Part shown: one piece after another, positions 8,493 to 16,863 of the stretch
How the letters are laid out: each line of letters opens with the position of its first letter
Numbering within the stretch: the stretch's first letter is position 1
Source: Acidobacteriota bacterium
Lineage (GTDB): Bacteria > Actinomycetota > Acidimicrobiia > ATN3
DNA: 42,447 bases
Direction of reading: 5' to 3'
NCBI GenBank assembly: GCA_003577105.1
Contig: QEUQ01000017.1
Location: 1-42,447, forward strand
Position numbers and translations under genes: made by a program
The notes under the pieces: generated by a model
Database searches by the model: none
What the model was told of the DNA's origin: nothing
The model's input: the letters and a program-made list of their open reading frames with translations, nothing else

Positions 8493-8514
8493 ACTCGAAT
8501 AATTATTCGAGTAT
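8491..8514. promoter_or_regulatory. Perfect 24-bp palindrome over the ATPase start (operator/promoter)
   Basis: Bases 8491-8502 and 8503-8514 are exact reverse complements (half-site ATACTCGAATAA). The palindrome includes the first two bases of the ATPase ATG. On the minus strand it contains AATAAT (8507-8502), one mismatch from TATAAT, ending nine bases before the ATG, which is the spacing expected for a leaderless or near-leaderless transcript. No purine-rich ribosome-binding site is present. A repressor bound here would cover the -10 region and the start. Confidence 0.7.
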
Positions 8515-8718
8515 TTCTAGATGTCAAGGGAGCAACTCGCTGAAGATCGCTGGATCGGGCTCACCGATGCTCCGAACGCACTGGAGCAGCTCACACACCC
8601 GGTAGGCCATTAGCGCACTCGGAGCGCCCAACCTCGCCAAGGTTCGGACCCGCAGCCTCAACCCAGCATGCGATGGGATGAGCGGCGCGGAAGCACCCTC
8701 ATCAAGGGACTCCCGCCG

Positions 8719-9309
8719 TCATGTGAGACTCGGGAAGAACTCCTGAAGCCATCCCCATACGGTCAGACCGGCAAAGAGGCAAATGATGACCCCGCAGGCG
8801 ATGAAGGCGATTTCTTCGCGCCTTGACCATGCCTCAGCCCCGGAACCTACCGCGAATGTGATGGCAACCGTGGCCGCGACAATCAGAGAGAGCACGACAA
8901 ACGCGATCAGGGTCGGGATCTCGGCCCCTTTTGGTCCGGTCGGATACGAATAGACCATCAAGAGCGCGAATCCGGCGAGCGACATCGCGAAGAGCATCAC
9001 GCCCGCGCGCGAACCAAGTCGTAACCCACGATTTGCGAGCTGGCCAAGTCCCGCGAGAATTCCGGCCGCGAGCGCGGGCAGGAATCCGAAAAGGATCAAA
9101 GCCCCCCATTGTTCCGAGTGGGCACCCGGATGACCTGTGTAGTCCGGCTTCTTCAGCACGACGACGATGCAATATGCGAGTAGTGCCACCGCCTGCACCG
9201 CCAGCACGTGCGCTCCTGTTCGTGTCGCCCCAGCTCCGCCTCGGAGGGGCATTTGGGTGGTCGATGCAGACGTCGGGTCCTCATTGATCAAGTCGGCGAC
9301 GTCACTCAT
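8719..9309 (-). CDS. Integral membrane protein, unknown function
   Basis: This is a 196-residue protein with a polar N-terminal tail of about 30 residues followed by five hydrophobic helices: around 33-52, 68-88, 101-121, 133-155 and 166-188. The last two are separated by a charged loop, AWSRREE. I do not recognise the family and see no catalytic or transport motif. The ATG at 9309 has GAGGTGA upstream at suitable spacing. The same-strand upstream neighbour (lipoprotein-like, 9388-9903) ends 78 bases away, so co-transcription is possible. After its stop the same frame stays open for another 64 codons (see findings). Its membrane location is the only firm statement. Confidence 0.65.
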   Translation of the reverse strand: MSDVADLINEDPTSASTTQMPLRGGAGATRTGAHVLAVQAVALLAYCIVVVLKKPDYTGHPGAHSEQWGALILFGFLPALAAGILAGLGQLANRGLRLGSRAGVMLFAMSLAGFALLMVYSYPTGPKGAEIPTLIAFVVLSLIVAATVAITFAVGSGAEAWSRREEIAFIACGVIICLFAGLTVWGWLQEFFPSLT

Positions 9310-9387
9310 TCACCCAGTGTCACCTCTTTGTTGAATTGCAGTCGTGCCTCGCCGCTCTTGACGCCGACCGGCTGAAATTGAGGGTCG

Positions 9388-9903
9388 CTATGTCGCCCAC
9401 GCGATGGCAAGGTACTCGCCTCCTTCCGGAAAGAGCTGCCGGGGCGGTTCCTCTGACCCAGCGGATGCGACATAGACGTTTGACCTGGGGTACTCGCCGC
9501 CCACGAAGGCTACCCGCTTGCCATCGCATGACCACGACGGTTCCGACGGCCCTACCTGATCAACGAGCGTCGTCTGGGCGGATGGATCCCCAGGAGCAAC
9601 CAGACGAAGACTGGGGGAATCGGCAGACCCGTAGACAATGGCAATTCCCGCATCAGCCCGCTGCCCTGTTGCGACCGTGCAAGGGCCGGTGCCAACATCA
9701 AGCGTCGGAACAACGAACGCGCCGCAGGCGGCAAGCATCAAGCAGGTGAGTGCGATCGCCGGACCACTTGCCGGAGTCTGGAGGGCATTGATTCCCGAAA
9801 ACCCGCGTTGCCACTCTTGCCAATGCTGCACAAATCGACTGACCGACATAAGAAGGCAGTCTGAACGATCGCGCCGTCCTCTGCTCGGCTCAAGCACGCT
9901 CAT
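9388..9903 (-). CDS. Putative lipoprotein/anchored protein with TolB-like repeat
   Basis: This 171-residue protein has a polar N-terminal stretch of about 44 residues, a hydrophobic segment ending LAAC (lipobox-like), and a C-terminal part resembling one WD40-like TolB/PD40 blade: SEPSWSCDGKRVAFVGG, then YPRSNVYVASAG. TolB-type blades usually come in sets of five to seven; here only one or two fit, so the protein is either a short derivative or a truncated propeller. The ATG at 9903 has AGGA five bases upstream. The next ATG (9849) has none, so the long N-terminal tail seems genuine, although unusual before a lipobox. Single membrane anchoring is an equally good reading. Confidence 0.55.
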   Translation of the reverse strand: MSVLEPSRGRRDRSDCLLMSVSRFVQHWQEWQRGFSGINALQTPASGPAIALTCLMLAACGAFVVPTLDVGTGPCTVATGQRADAGIAIVYGSADSPSLRLVAPGDPSAQTTLVDQVGPSEPSWSCDGKRVAFVGGEYPRSNVYVASAGSEEPPRQLFPEGGEYLAIAWAT

Positions 9904-10030
9904 CGACGATCCTATGTCCCGTCGGCGCCACTCGTTTGACTGCGATTATCGGCTCGCCAGCGGGCTCGAGCGTCCATGCTGGCGCGGCAACCTATGCCCC
10001 GCCTGACCCGTCGTTTGGCTGACCAGGGTG

Positions 10031-11191
10031 TCATGCTTGTGCTGTGCAGGCTGTAGTCGGGCGGCCGTCCAACTGCAGCAGCTGGCCAAGCGTGGAGACC
10101 GGAACCCAGTCGCCGCTTCCTATCTCGGATGCGCGGCAGTCAGACGTAGCCGCGCTGCTCGCCCTCCCCAACCGCATGCCGAACTGCGGACCTGGAAGAT
10201 CGACGTGTGTAATTACTGGTTCAATCTCGCGGCCAGTGGGACTTACTGCGCTCAGACAGACGGTTTGGCCCAGATCACCCGTCTTCACACTGATCTGAGT
10301 GACCAGTGATCGATAGTGCCAAGGATCACTCTGAATTTGGTACTCGCGGATGAAGTGCGGATCTTCAGTGAATTGGCGATGCTCGCCGTAATAGCGAACC
10401 TCACCGATGAGTGCCGCGCGAAGGTCTTGGCTCGTCTCGCTGTCGAGCGTCATCGCAGTTGCCTCACGCTCGATCGCCACCTGCAGTCCCAGGGGAAGCA
10501 CGACGATCAAGGCGGTGGCAACGCCGCGCTGGAAACGTACGCCGGTCGCGGCTGCCGCTCGCATCGCAAGTAGGACCGGCACAGTTAGCGCGAGCGTCGT
10601 GGCACTCAGAACCGCAATGTGCGATCCAATGCGCGATGGCGGATGCGGAACACCATAGAAGCCGGCTAACCGAATAGCTGCTACTAGTGCTCCATCGAAC
10701 AACGAAAATAGGGCGATAGCCGTCACCCAGGCTCCCAGGCGGGGAACGCGGACCCGTCGGGCTGCCATGCCTACGATCGACAAGAGCAGGTCTGCAATTG
10801 CAAGCAGCATCGCACCGGCGACAATCGCCAATAGCGACCAGCACAGCCAGTCCGTCGAAAGGCGCCCGCCGAGTGGCGATTCCAGTGCGCAGCTCCCGGC
10901 CGCGAAACCTAAGTAGACGGCCGCGAGCTGAACAGGGAGAAGGAGAGCCGCCACCAACGCGTTGCCGCTTGCCGAGGGCGGCCGCGGAGAAGGCAAAGTG
11001 AAGTCGAAGCGAACGGTTCGGGAAACCGCAGGGCGATCTCCGCCGAACTCAGCAGCGAAGGCCGTCTCGCGCGCGAGACGGAGGCGCTGACGGTCCTGAA
11101 GGACGACAGCCAAGAGAAGCGTCAGCGACAGGGCGAAGTAGGCGGTCGCGAGAACTCCCAGAACAACTGTCAGGGTCACCGCTGAGCCCAA
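10031..11191 (-). CDS. Multi-pass membrane protein with extracytoplasmic C-terminal domain, unknown
   Basis: This is a 386-residue protein starting at TTG 11191, seven bases after GGAAGG. It has a first helix at residues 3-30, then a basic cytoplasmic stretch, then about six further hydrophobic helices up to residue ~240 and a polar C-terminal domain of ~145 residues. The C-terminal domain has paired cysteines (VCLSAVSPTG near 317, SDCRASEIGSGDW near 352) and reads like a small beta-rich secreted module. I do not recognise the family. No partner of known function is adjacent. Base composition is in line with its neighbours. Confidence 0.6.
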   Translation of the reverse strand: MGSAVTLTVVLGVLATAYFALSLTLLLAVVLQDRQRLRLARETAFAAEFGGDRPAVSRTVRFDFTLPSPRPPSASGNALVAALLLPVQLAAVYLGFAAGSCALESPLGGRLSTDWLCWSLLAIVAGAMLLAIADLLLSIVGMAARRVRVPRLGAWVTAIALFSLFDGALVAAIRLAGFYGVPHPPSRIGSHIAVLSATTLALTVPVLLAMRAAAATGVRFQRGVATALIVVLPLGLQVAIEREATAMTLDSETSQDLRAALIGEVRYYGEHRQFTEDPHFIREYQIQSDPWHYRSLVTQISVKTGDLGQTVCLSAVSPTGREIEPVITHVDLPGPQFGMRLGRASSAATSDCRASEIGSGDWVPVSTLGQLLQLDGRPTTACTAQA

Positions 11192-11344
11192 GGTCTCACC
11201 TTCCGGCTTGAAGTGGAAAAGAGGTCACTCCCTAGGTCGGCAACCGAGAGTCGATACGTAAGGACAGACGACGGCTCACCGCTTCGCCATCTGACTCTCG
11301 ATCCGAGTCGCGACTACCAGACCTGCCCGTGAGCATTGTCTACT

Positions 11345-11382
11345 ATGTCTCGCGACATCTGTCTCCGATGTCTCGCGACATC
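11345..11382. repeat. Paired 15-bp repeats with inverted ends, next to tRNA 3' end
   Basis: The 15-base sequence ATGTCTCGCGACATC occurs at 11345-11359 and again, identical, at 11368-11382, start-to-start 23 bases. Each copy is itself an inverted repeat (ATGTC, four bases, GACAT). The pair ends eight bases from the 3' end of the tRNA-Arg gene on its downstream side, the usual place for integration of mobile DNA. It may be a leftover insertion-element end, a recombinase site or an operator pair. Confidence 0.75.
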
Positions 11383-11389
11383 ACAGGTG

Positions 11390-11461
11390 TGCCCCCGGCA
11401 GGATTCGAACCTGCGCACCCGGCTCCGGAGGCCGGTGCTCTATCCCCTGAGCTACGAGGGC
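11390..11461 (-). tRNA. tRNA-Arg, anticodon CCG
   Basis: The minus strand folds as a full cloverleaf: acceptor GCCCTCG with CGGGGGC (one wobble), D-stem GCTC/GAGC, anticodon stem CCGGC/GCCGG around loop CTCCGGA (anticodon CCG, reading CGG), a four-base variable loop, and T-arm GCAGG-TTCGAAT-CCTGC. The discriminator base is A and CCA is not encoded. It is intact and not interrupted. It lies between the membrane-protein gene and the methyltransferase gene. Confidence 0.95.
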
Positions 11462-11697
11462 TTGAGTGGGCGATCGGTACTTGCGGGAATCCCCAACGAT
11501 CGCCTTCTTCGCTAGTGCCACCATCGTACTCGGCGCTTCCTTGGGGCCGATAGCTGGCCCCCGCGTGATCGCCGAGTCAGACGGGCGTGTCGGTCCGAAT
11601 TCCCGAGGCGAGTACGGGACCGTGCATATGATCGAGATGCGCCACTCCTATCGCCGGACTGTCGTACGAGAGTGGCTCATCCCGGAAGGATCTCAGC

Positions 11698-13176
11698 GTG
11701 GCTGCGCGAAGGTCACGGACATCTACCTATAACTTTGGGGCCTCTCGGCGAGAGAGCCATGATGCTTCGCCTTTCTATCAGCGATTCACGACGCCTGATA
11801 TCGCGGCGGACGCGAGGGTAAATCCGCCGAGCGCAGTCGATCGCCTCATTTGCGCAGACGCGTCGGCGATGACCGATGTTGCTGACAACTCGGTAGCTCT
11901 TGTAGTGACCTCCCCTCCCTACTTTGCCGGGAAGGAGTACGAGGAGGCGCTGGGGCGGGGGGACACTCCTGCCACCTACCTGGAATATCTGGAGATGCTC
12001 GAGTCAGTCTTCGCCGAGTGCAGCCGAGTCCTCGAGCCGGGCGGGCGGATCGCCGTCAATGTGGCCAATCTCGGCCGAAAGCCGTACCGCTCGCTCTCAG
12101 CCGACGTCACGGCGATTCTCCAGGACAGGCTCAAGTTGCTGCTTCGAGGCGAGGTGGTCTGGGTCAAGGCGCGCGGCTCGACCGGATCCTGTGCATGGGG
12201 AACCTTCCAGCGCCCTACGAACCCCGTCCTGCGTGACCTAACTGAGCGCGTGATCATTGCCGGGAAGGGGCGCTTTGACCGGGCTGTCAGCGCAAAGGAG
12301 CGCCACGAAAGACACATGCCGTGCGACTCATCGCTGAGTCGCGATGAATTCATGGAGGCAACAACTGACTTATGGGAGATTCCCCCCGAGAGCGCAACTC
12401 GGGTGGGTCATCCGGCGCCGTTCCCGGTTGGTTTGCCCGTTCGCCTGATCAACCTCTACACCTACTGTGGAGATCTCGTGCTCGACCCATTCGCCGGATC
12501 GGGAACGACCGCCATCGCGGCGCTGCGAACCGGCCGTCACTACATTGGCTATGACACCGATGCCGGCTACATCGAGCTTGCTGAGGCTCGGGTGGCCGAG
12601 GAGAGGCGTCGCTTGGAGTCAGGCGGGGGTGACGATCACGAAGACCGCCGATTCTTCTTGCCGGCGATACCAGACGATGGCAAAGACCAACCTGACTCCC
12701 TAGCCGGCAATGCGGCTGCAATCAGTCAGGGCGCAGGGGCTAAGCAGGTCGCGGGCGAAATGCTTGAAGCTTCCGGATTCAGGAAAATCCAGCGAGACGT
12801 CAAGGTAAAGGCGGGGATCGAGGTCGCCTTCAGCGCCGAAGACGCTTCAGGCACCACTTGGCATTTCGAGGTCTGCGGCGGATTCACAAGCGTCCGCCCT
12901 GGGCTCCTAAGAGGCGACATATTGTGGAAGGCGCTGGGCACAGCATGTGTCTTGCACCAGGTTGCTCCCGACGTCCCACTCGTGCTGCTCACGACCGGGG
13001 TGCCCAAACCGGGCAGCGCAGGGCACAGGGCACTTTTCGAAGTTGTGGGGCCAGGCTCTCCGATCTTCTCTGTCATCGAAATCGACTCGACGTCAGGGCA
13101 CGAGGCACTGAGCCTGCTGGCCAGAGGTGCTGGTCAGAGGGGGGGCAGAGGAGACGCGAAAGCGGTTCGAAGCTAG
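11698..13176 (+). CDS. Site-specific DNA methyltransferase with extra C-terminal domain
   Basis: This 492-residue protein has an N6-adenine/N4-cytosine methyltransferase core of the beta arrangement: catalytic motif IV TSPPY (about residue 71) precedes the SAM-binding motif I DPFAGSGTT (about 262), with GYDTDAGYIELAEAR following. After a linker near 310-345, a ~140-residue C-terminal part contains a GxEVAFSAEDASGTTWHFEV segment resembling the D-x(n)-E core of PD-(D/E)XK nucleases, then SVRPGLLRGDILWKALG. The usual lysine appears as cysteine (EVC). The GTG at 11698 has GGAAGGA eight bases upstream. No separate restriction or specificity gene is adjacent, so it is either a single-chain enzyme or an orphan methyltransferase. 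The target sequence cannot be predicted. Confidence 0.85.
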   Translation: MAARRSRTSTYNFGASRRESHDASPFYQRFTTPDIAADARVNPPSAVDRLICADASAMTDVADNSVALVVTSPPYFAGKEYEEALGRGDTPATYLEYLEMLESVFAECSRVLEPGGRIAVNVANLGRKPYRSLSADVTAILQDRLKLLLRGEVVWVKARGSTGSCAWGTFQRPTNPVLRDLTERVIIAGKGRFDRAVSAKERHERHMPCDSSLSRDEFMEATTDLWEIPPESATRVGHPAPFPVGLPVRLINLYTYCGDLVLDPFAGSGTTAIAALRTGRHYIGYDTDAGYIELAEARVAEERRRLESGGGDDHEDRRFFLPAIPDDGKDQPDSLAGNAAAISQGAGAKQVAGEMLEASGFRKIQRDVKVKAGIEVAFSAEDASGTTWHFEVCGGFTSVRPGLLRGDILWKALGTACVLHQVAPDVPLVLLTTGVPKPGSAGHRALFEVVGPGSPIFSVIEIDSTSGHEALSLLARGAGQRGGRGDAKAVRS

Positions 13177-13250
13177 GGGCTCCCACAGACCGGCGTCAGG
13201 GAGAATAGTCTGTATCAGATTTTCCGTCGGCGTCCCCGGGGGTTGGAGCA

Positions 13251-13645
13251 ATGAGTGAGAGCGAGACGAAGCTCACCGTCGCAGTTGTGGAAGACGATGT
13301 CGCGCTCGCTCGCCTGCTGCAGATGGGTCTAGAGACCGAGGGCTACGAAGCAGTGTCCCCCACGACGGCCGGACCGGAGTCGAAGTCGTGGTCGAGACAC
13401 TGCCGTCGCTTGTACTACTTGACGCGATGCTTCCCGCACTTGACGGCTTTGGTGTGCTGAGAGAAATCAGGACCCGTCCCGAGACGAGCAAGATCCCCGT
13501 CGTGTTCGTCTCCGCGAGAAATCACCCTGACGTGATCATGCAGGCCCTAGAGGCCGGCGCGACAGGATTCATCTCAAAGCCGTTTGAGATAAACGATGTC
13601 GTGGCCGAAGTGGGCCGGATACTTGGCGAGGTCGATTCCGCGTAG
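13251..13645 (+). pseudogene. CheY-like response regulator, broken by one-base frameshift
   Basis: Two overlapping frames together give one complete receiver domain. The first (from ATG 13251) supplies VAVVEDDVALARLLQMGLE, with the acidic pocket. The second supplies the phospho-acceptor LVLLDAMLPALDGF, then VFVSAR and FISKPFEI, with the conserved Ser and Lys. They join at a run of five Cs (13357-13361): one extra C would restore EAVSPHDGRTGVEVVVE, which fits the family exactly. Restored length would be about 131 residues, receiver only. Either the gene is inactive, or ribosomes slip back one base, or the assembly lost a C. A GGAG lies just before the start. No histidine kinase is nearby. Confidence 0.8.
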
Positions 13646-13655
13646 GCCAGCTGGT

Positions 13656-14909
13656 CTACGCGCTCGCGAGCGTTCCTCCCGGAATCTCCTTGAATGGCAC
13701 ATCCTTATCGACGCGTGGCTCGCGCGGCAGGCCGAGGACACGCTCGCCGATGATGTTTTTCAAGATCTCATCGGTTCCACCGGCGATCTTCATGCCCGGG
13801 TAGGAGAGGAGCAGCTGAACCCATCGGCCATGTTCCGGAGCATCGGATCCCGCGCACATGCCGCCCGCGCCCGACAGCCTTTCGGCTAGGTCCGCAGAGG
13901 CTGCCATTGATTTCACCAAGATCAGCTTTCCGATTGAGCCTTCCGGCCCGGGCACCTTGCCTTGGGAAATCGAGGTGAGCGTTCTAAAGCTCGTGTATTT
14001 CATGATGTTCGCGAGTGTCTGAAGCTTCATGAGCTCCTGGCGAACCTCGGGATCTTCGCTGCCGCGCGTGCCGGTAGCAGTTGAATTGCGCGCCAAGTCG
14101 AAGAGGGCGCGCATGCCGCCGCTTCCGCCGCTGCCGCTACCGATAGCGACCCGCTCGTTCATGAGGGTCGTCATGGCGATGCGCCAGCCGTCGTTGATAT
14201 CTCCGATCACATTCCAAGCGGGAATCCGGACATCCTCAAAGAAGACCTCGTTGAAGTTGGCCCCGCCGGTCATCTGCTTCAGTGGCCTGACCGTGATTCC
14301 CTCAGACTCCATATCGACGATGAAGTAGGTCATGCCCTTGTGCTTCGGCGCATCGGGATCGGTGCGCGTGGTGAGCATTCCCCACTTTGAGTAGTGAGCA
14401 CCCGACGTCCACACCTTCTGGCCGTTGACTATGAATTCGTCTCCATCACGCAGTGCCCTGGTCGTGATGCCGGCCGCGTCTGACCCGGCGGCGGGCTCCG
14501 AGAAGAGCTGGCACCAAATCTCCTCGCCTCGCAGCAAGGGCCTGAGCCACTTCTCCTTCTGCTCTGGCGTGCCGTGCGTAATTACTGTTGGGCCGCCCAT
14601 GCCCTGGCCGATCGTGAAGACGCCTTCTGGCGCATGGAACTTCCCGACCTCCTGATTCCAGATCACTTGCTGGATTGGGGTTGCACTCCGTCCGCCGTAC
14701 TCCTCGGGCCAGCGAATACACGCCCATCCGGCGTCGGCCTTCTTGGCCTGCCACGCTTGAGCTTCCTTTATGAACGCTTCCTCATCGCGCTCCTCAAACA
14801 GCTCGGCCGTCTGGTCGCCCTCTTCTGAACGTGGCTCGGCGTTGTCACTCAGCCACTTGTTGCACTCCGCTCTGAACGCAGCTTCTTCTGGGGTGTCCTC
14901 AAAATCCAT
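13656..14909 (-). CDS. Acyl-CoA dehydrogenase family flavoprotein
   Basis: This 417-residue protein, standard for the family, has the FAD/substrate motifs CQLFSEPAAGSD (about residue 134) and WTSGAHYSKWGMLTTRT, the middle-domain FFEDVRIPAWNVIG, and the C-terminal GGTDEILKNIIGERVLGLPREPR. The ending and overall shape resemble the actinobacterial FadE subgroup active on branched or steroid side-chain acyl-CoAs, several of which work as heteromers; the substrate here is unknown. It would introduce the alpha-beta double bond and pass electrons to ETF. The ATG at 14909 follows a strong GGGAGGG. It stands alone, convergent with the response regulator and divergent from argS across a 241-base gap in which I see no RNA gene. 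Confidence 0.9.
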   Translation of the reverse strand: MDFEDTPEEAAFRAECNKWLSDNAEPRSEEGDQTAELFEERDEEAFIKEAQAWQAKKADAGWACIRWPEEYGGRSATPIQQVIWNQEVGKFHAPEGVFTIGQGMGGPTVITHGTPEQKEKWLRPLLRGEEIWCQLFSEPAAGSDAAGITTRALRDGDEFIVNGQKVWTSGAHYSKWGMLTTRTDPDAPKHKGMTYFIVDMESEGITVRPLKQMTGGANFNEVFFEDVRIPAWNVIGDINDGWRIAMTTLMNERVAIGSGSGGSGGMRALFDLARNSTATGTRGSEDPEVRQELMKLQTLANIMKYTSFRTLTSISQGKVPGPEGSIGKLILVKSMAASADLAERLSGAGGMCAGSDAPEHGRWVQLLLSYPGMKIAGGTDEILKNIIGERVLGLPREPRVDKDVPFKEIPGGTLASA

Positions 14910-15150
14910 GGGCCCTCCCGGCCTCGTTCTCGGCGCCAGCTGCGCCTGCCACTACGTCTTCAATTCTGTGTGGATGTGCGATCGGACTCGAATCCTTGCG
15001 CACAGCCTCAATGGTGCCACGTCAGGGTCGCTCGCGTCGCACCGAGAGCATGCCCGCGACGGGGTCGCGCGGTCGAATCTGACGTGCCATTTGGCGGTTG
15101 CTCTGAGATGATTCGGGACTCGGCAACTCCACGAATATCCAGGACCTCAA

Positions 15151-16863
15151 TTGCTCAAGACTCGAGATTCGATTTCTGCCGCCCTGCTCACTGCGACCAA
15201 GCGCCTCGCAGATGCGGGCGAATTGAACCTTGCTTTTCCGCCTGAGATCGCAGAGGTCGAGCGCCCGCGCATTCAGGAACATGGTGATTGGTCGAGCAAT
15301 CTTGCGCTCACGCTTGCCAAGCAGGCGAAGCGGTCGCCACGAGAGATTGCCGAGCTGATAGCGGGCGCGATTGAGGTGCCGGGGGGCATCAGAGAGGTAG
15401 CTGTCGAGGGCGCCGGATTCGTGAACTTCCATCTTGATCCAGAAGCCTGGGGAGAAGTCGTTCGCGAAGTGGTCGAATCGGGTTCGGACTTCGGATCGTG
15501 CAGTATCGGCGCGGGCACCGTGACGAACTTGGAGTTTGTTTCTGCAAATCCGACGGGGCCGATGCATCTCGGGCACGCACGATGGGCTGCCTGGGGCGAC
15601 GCGCTTGGGAGGCTTCTGAGCAAGTCGGGGTTCACCCTGACCCGTGAGTTCTATATCAACGACGCCGGCAACCAGCTTGAACTGCTGGGCAAGTCATTGG
15701 CAGCTCGTTACCTTCACGCGCTAGGTCAAGAAGCCGAGGTTCCTGAGGACGGATACCAGGGCGATTACCTCGTCGATCTTGCCGCGGAGCTTGTGGCCGA
15801 GGTCGGTGATTCCTGGGCGGCGATCGACGCGGGCGAGCGTGATGAGAAGTGCGGGGAGTGGGGTTGCGCCCGGCTGACCCGAGAGATCAAAGACCAGCTG
15901 GGCCGCCTCGGCGTCGAGTTTGATGTCTGGTTCTCGGAGCGGGCAATGCGCGAGTCGGGCGCGGTCGAACGCGCTCTAGATGACTTGAGGGAACTCGACA
16001 AGGTATACGAGGCCGAGGGTGCCACCTGGCTCCGATCCACCGACTTCGGCGATGACAAGGACCGGGTGCTTGTTAAGAGTGACGGCTCATATACATATCT
16101 CGCCGGCGACATCGCCTATCACCGGGACAAGTTCGCCCGAGGCTTCGAACTTCTGATCGACCTGTGGGGAGCCGATCATGGAGGGCATGTGCCGAAGCTG
16201 CGCGCTGCCATTGAAGCGCTGGGCTATCCGGTCGATTCACTCGAGGTGGTCCTGGGTCAGCTGGTAAGCCTTGAGAGAGGCGGCGAACCGGTACGCATGT
16301 CGAAGCGCAGCGGTGACGTCTATACCTATGAGGAACTCGTTGACGAGATCGGCCCTGACGCGGCCAGGTTCCACTTCCTCATGCAAGGTCCGGACTCGGC
16401 TCTCAGGCTCGACCTCGATGCAATCGTCGCCCAGTCCATGGAGAACCCGGTCTTTTACGTGCAAATGGCCCACGCTCGGATCTGCTCAATCCAGCGCAAG
16501 GCAGCTGAGGCCGGAATTGATCGTGAGGCCATTGACGAGGTTGACCTCGGGCTGCTCGTTGCCAACGAGGAGCTCTCGCTACTCAGAAAGCTGGATGAGT
16601 ACCCCGACCTCATCGCGGACGCAGCGCAGAGGCGTGCTCCACATCGCCTGACCCAGTGGGCCCGTGAGCTCGCGGGCGCATTCCATAGCTTCTATCAAGA
16701 GCACCGGGTAATCGACGGGCCCGGCCAAATGGTTCAGGCCAGGCTTTGGCTGATCGAGGCATGCCGGATCGGATTGGCTGACGCCATGGGGCTCCTCGGC
16801 GTGCACGCTCCGGAGCTAATGGAGCGAATCGACGCGGATGATTCGATCGAGGGTGAGTCATGA
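15151..16863 (+). CDS. argS: Arginyl-tRNA synthetase
   Basis: This class I synthetase of 570 residues charges tRNA-Arg in the cytoplasm. Visible features are the N-terminal Add1 domain, the HIGH motif as HLGH (138-141) in SANPTGPMHLGHAR, the KMSK motif as MSKRSG (about 382), and an all-helical anticodon-binding C-terminus with FHSFYQEHRV. The TTG start at 15151 is supported by AGGA six bases upstream. It begins a long same-strand operon: its TGA overlaps the ATG of lysA. The gene order argS-lysA-hom-thrC is the common actinobacterial one. The HIGH and KMSK motifs are intact and the length is normal. Confidence 0.97.
   Translation: MLKTRDSISAALLTATKRLADAGELNLAFPPEIAEVERPRIQEHGDWSSNLALTLAKQAKRSPREIAELIAGAIEVPGGIREVAVEGAGFVNFHLDPEAWGEVVREVVESGSDFGSCSIGAGTVTNLEFVSANPTGPMHLGHARWAAWGDALGRLLSKSGFTLTREFYINDAGNQLELLGKSLAARYLHALGQEAEVPEDGYQGDYLVDLAAELVAEVGDSWAAIDAGERDEKCGEWGCARLTREIKDQLGRLGVEFDVWFSERAMRESGAVERALDDLRELDKVYEAEGATWLRSTDFGDDKDRVLVKSDGSYTYLAGDIAYHRDKFARGFELLIDLWGADHGGHVPKLRAAIEALGYPVDSLEVVLGQLVSLERGGEPVRMSKRSGDVYTYEELVDEIGPDAARFHFLMQGPDSALRLDLDAIVAQSMENPVFYVQMAHARICSIQRKAAEAGIDREAIDEVDLGLLVANEELSLLRKLDEYPDLIADAAQRRAPHRLTQWARELAGAFHSFYQEHRVIDGPGQMVQARLWLIEACRIGLADAMGLLGVHAPELMERIDADDSIEGES

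Noticed and set aside
11329-11553. ORF on the plus strand across the tRNA gene reading PPAGFEPAHPAPEAGALSPELRG
   Set aside because: This is the well-known false protein translated from the antisense of a tRNA gene. The tRNA folds perfectly, so the ORF is not a gene.
11466-11732. 88-codon frame before the methyltransferase gene
   Set aside because: It has no ribosome-binding site, overlaps the supported GTG start at 11698 and shows no protein-like pattern.
14910-15150. Possible second tRNA or riboswitch between the acyl-CoA dehydrogenase and argS genes
   Set aside because: A CTCGAATCC stretch resembles a T-loop, but the T-stem does not pair and no acceptor or anticodon stems fit. No known riboswitch core is seen.
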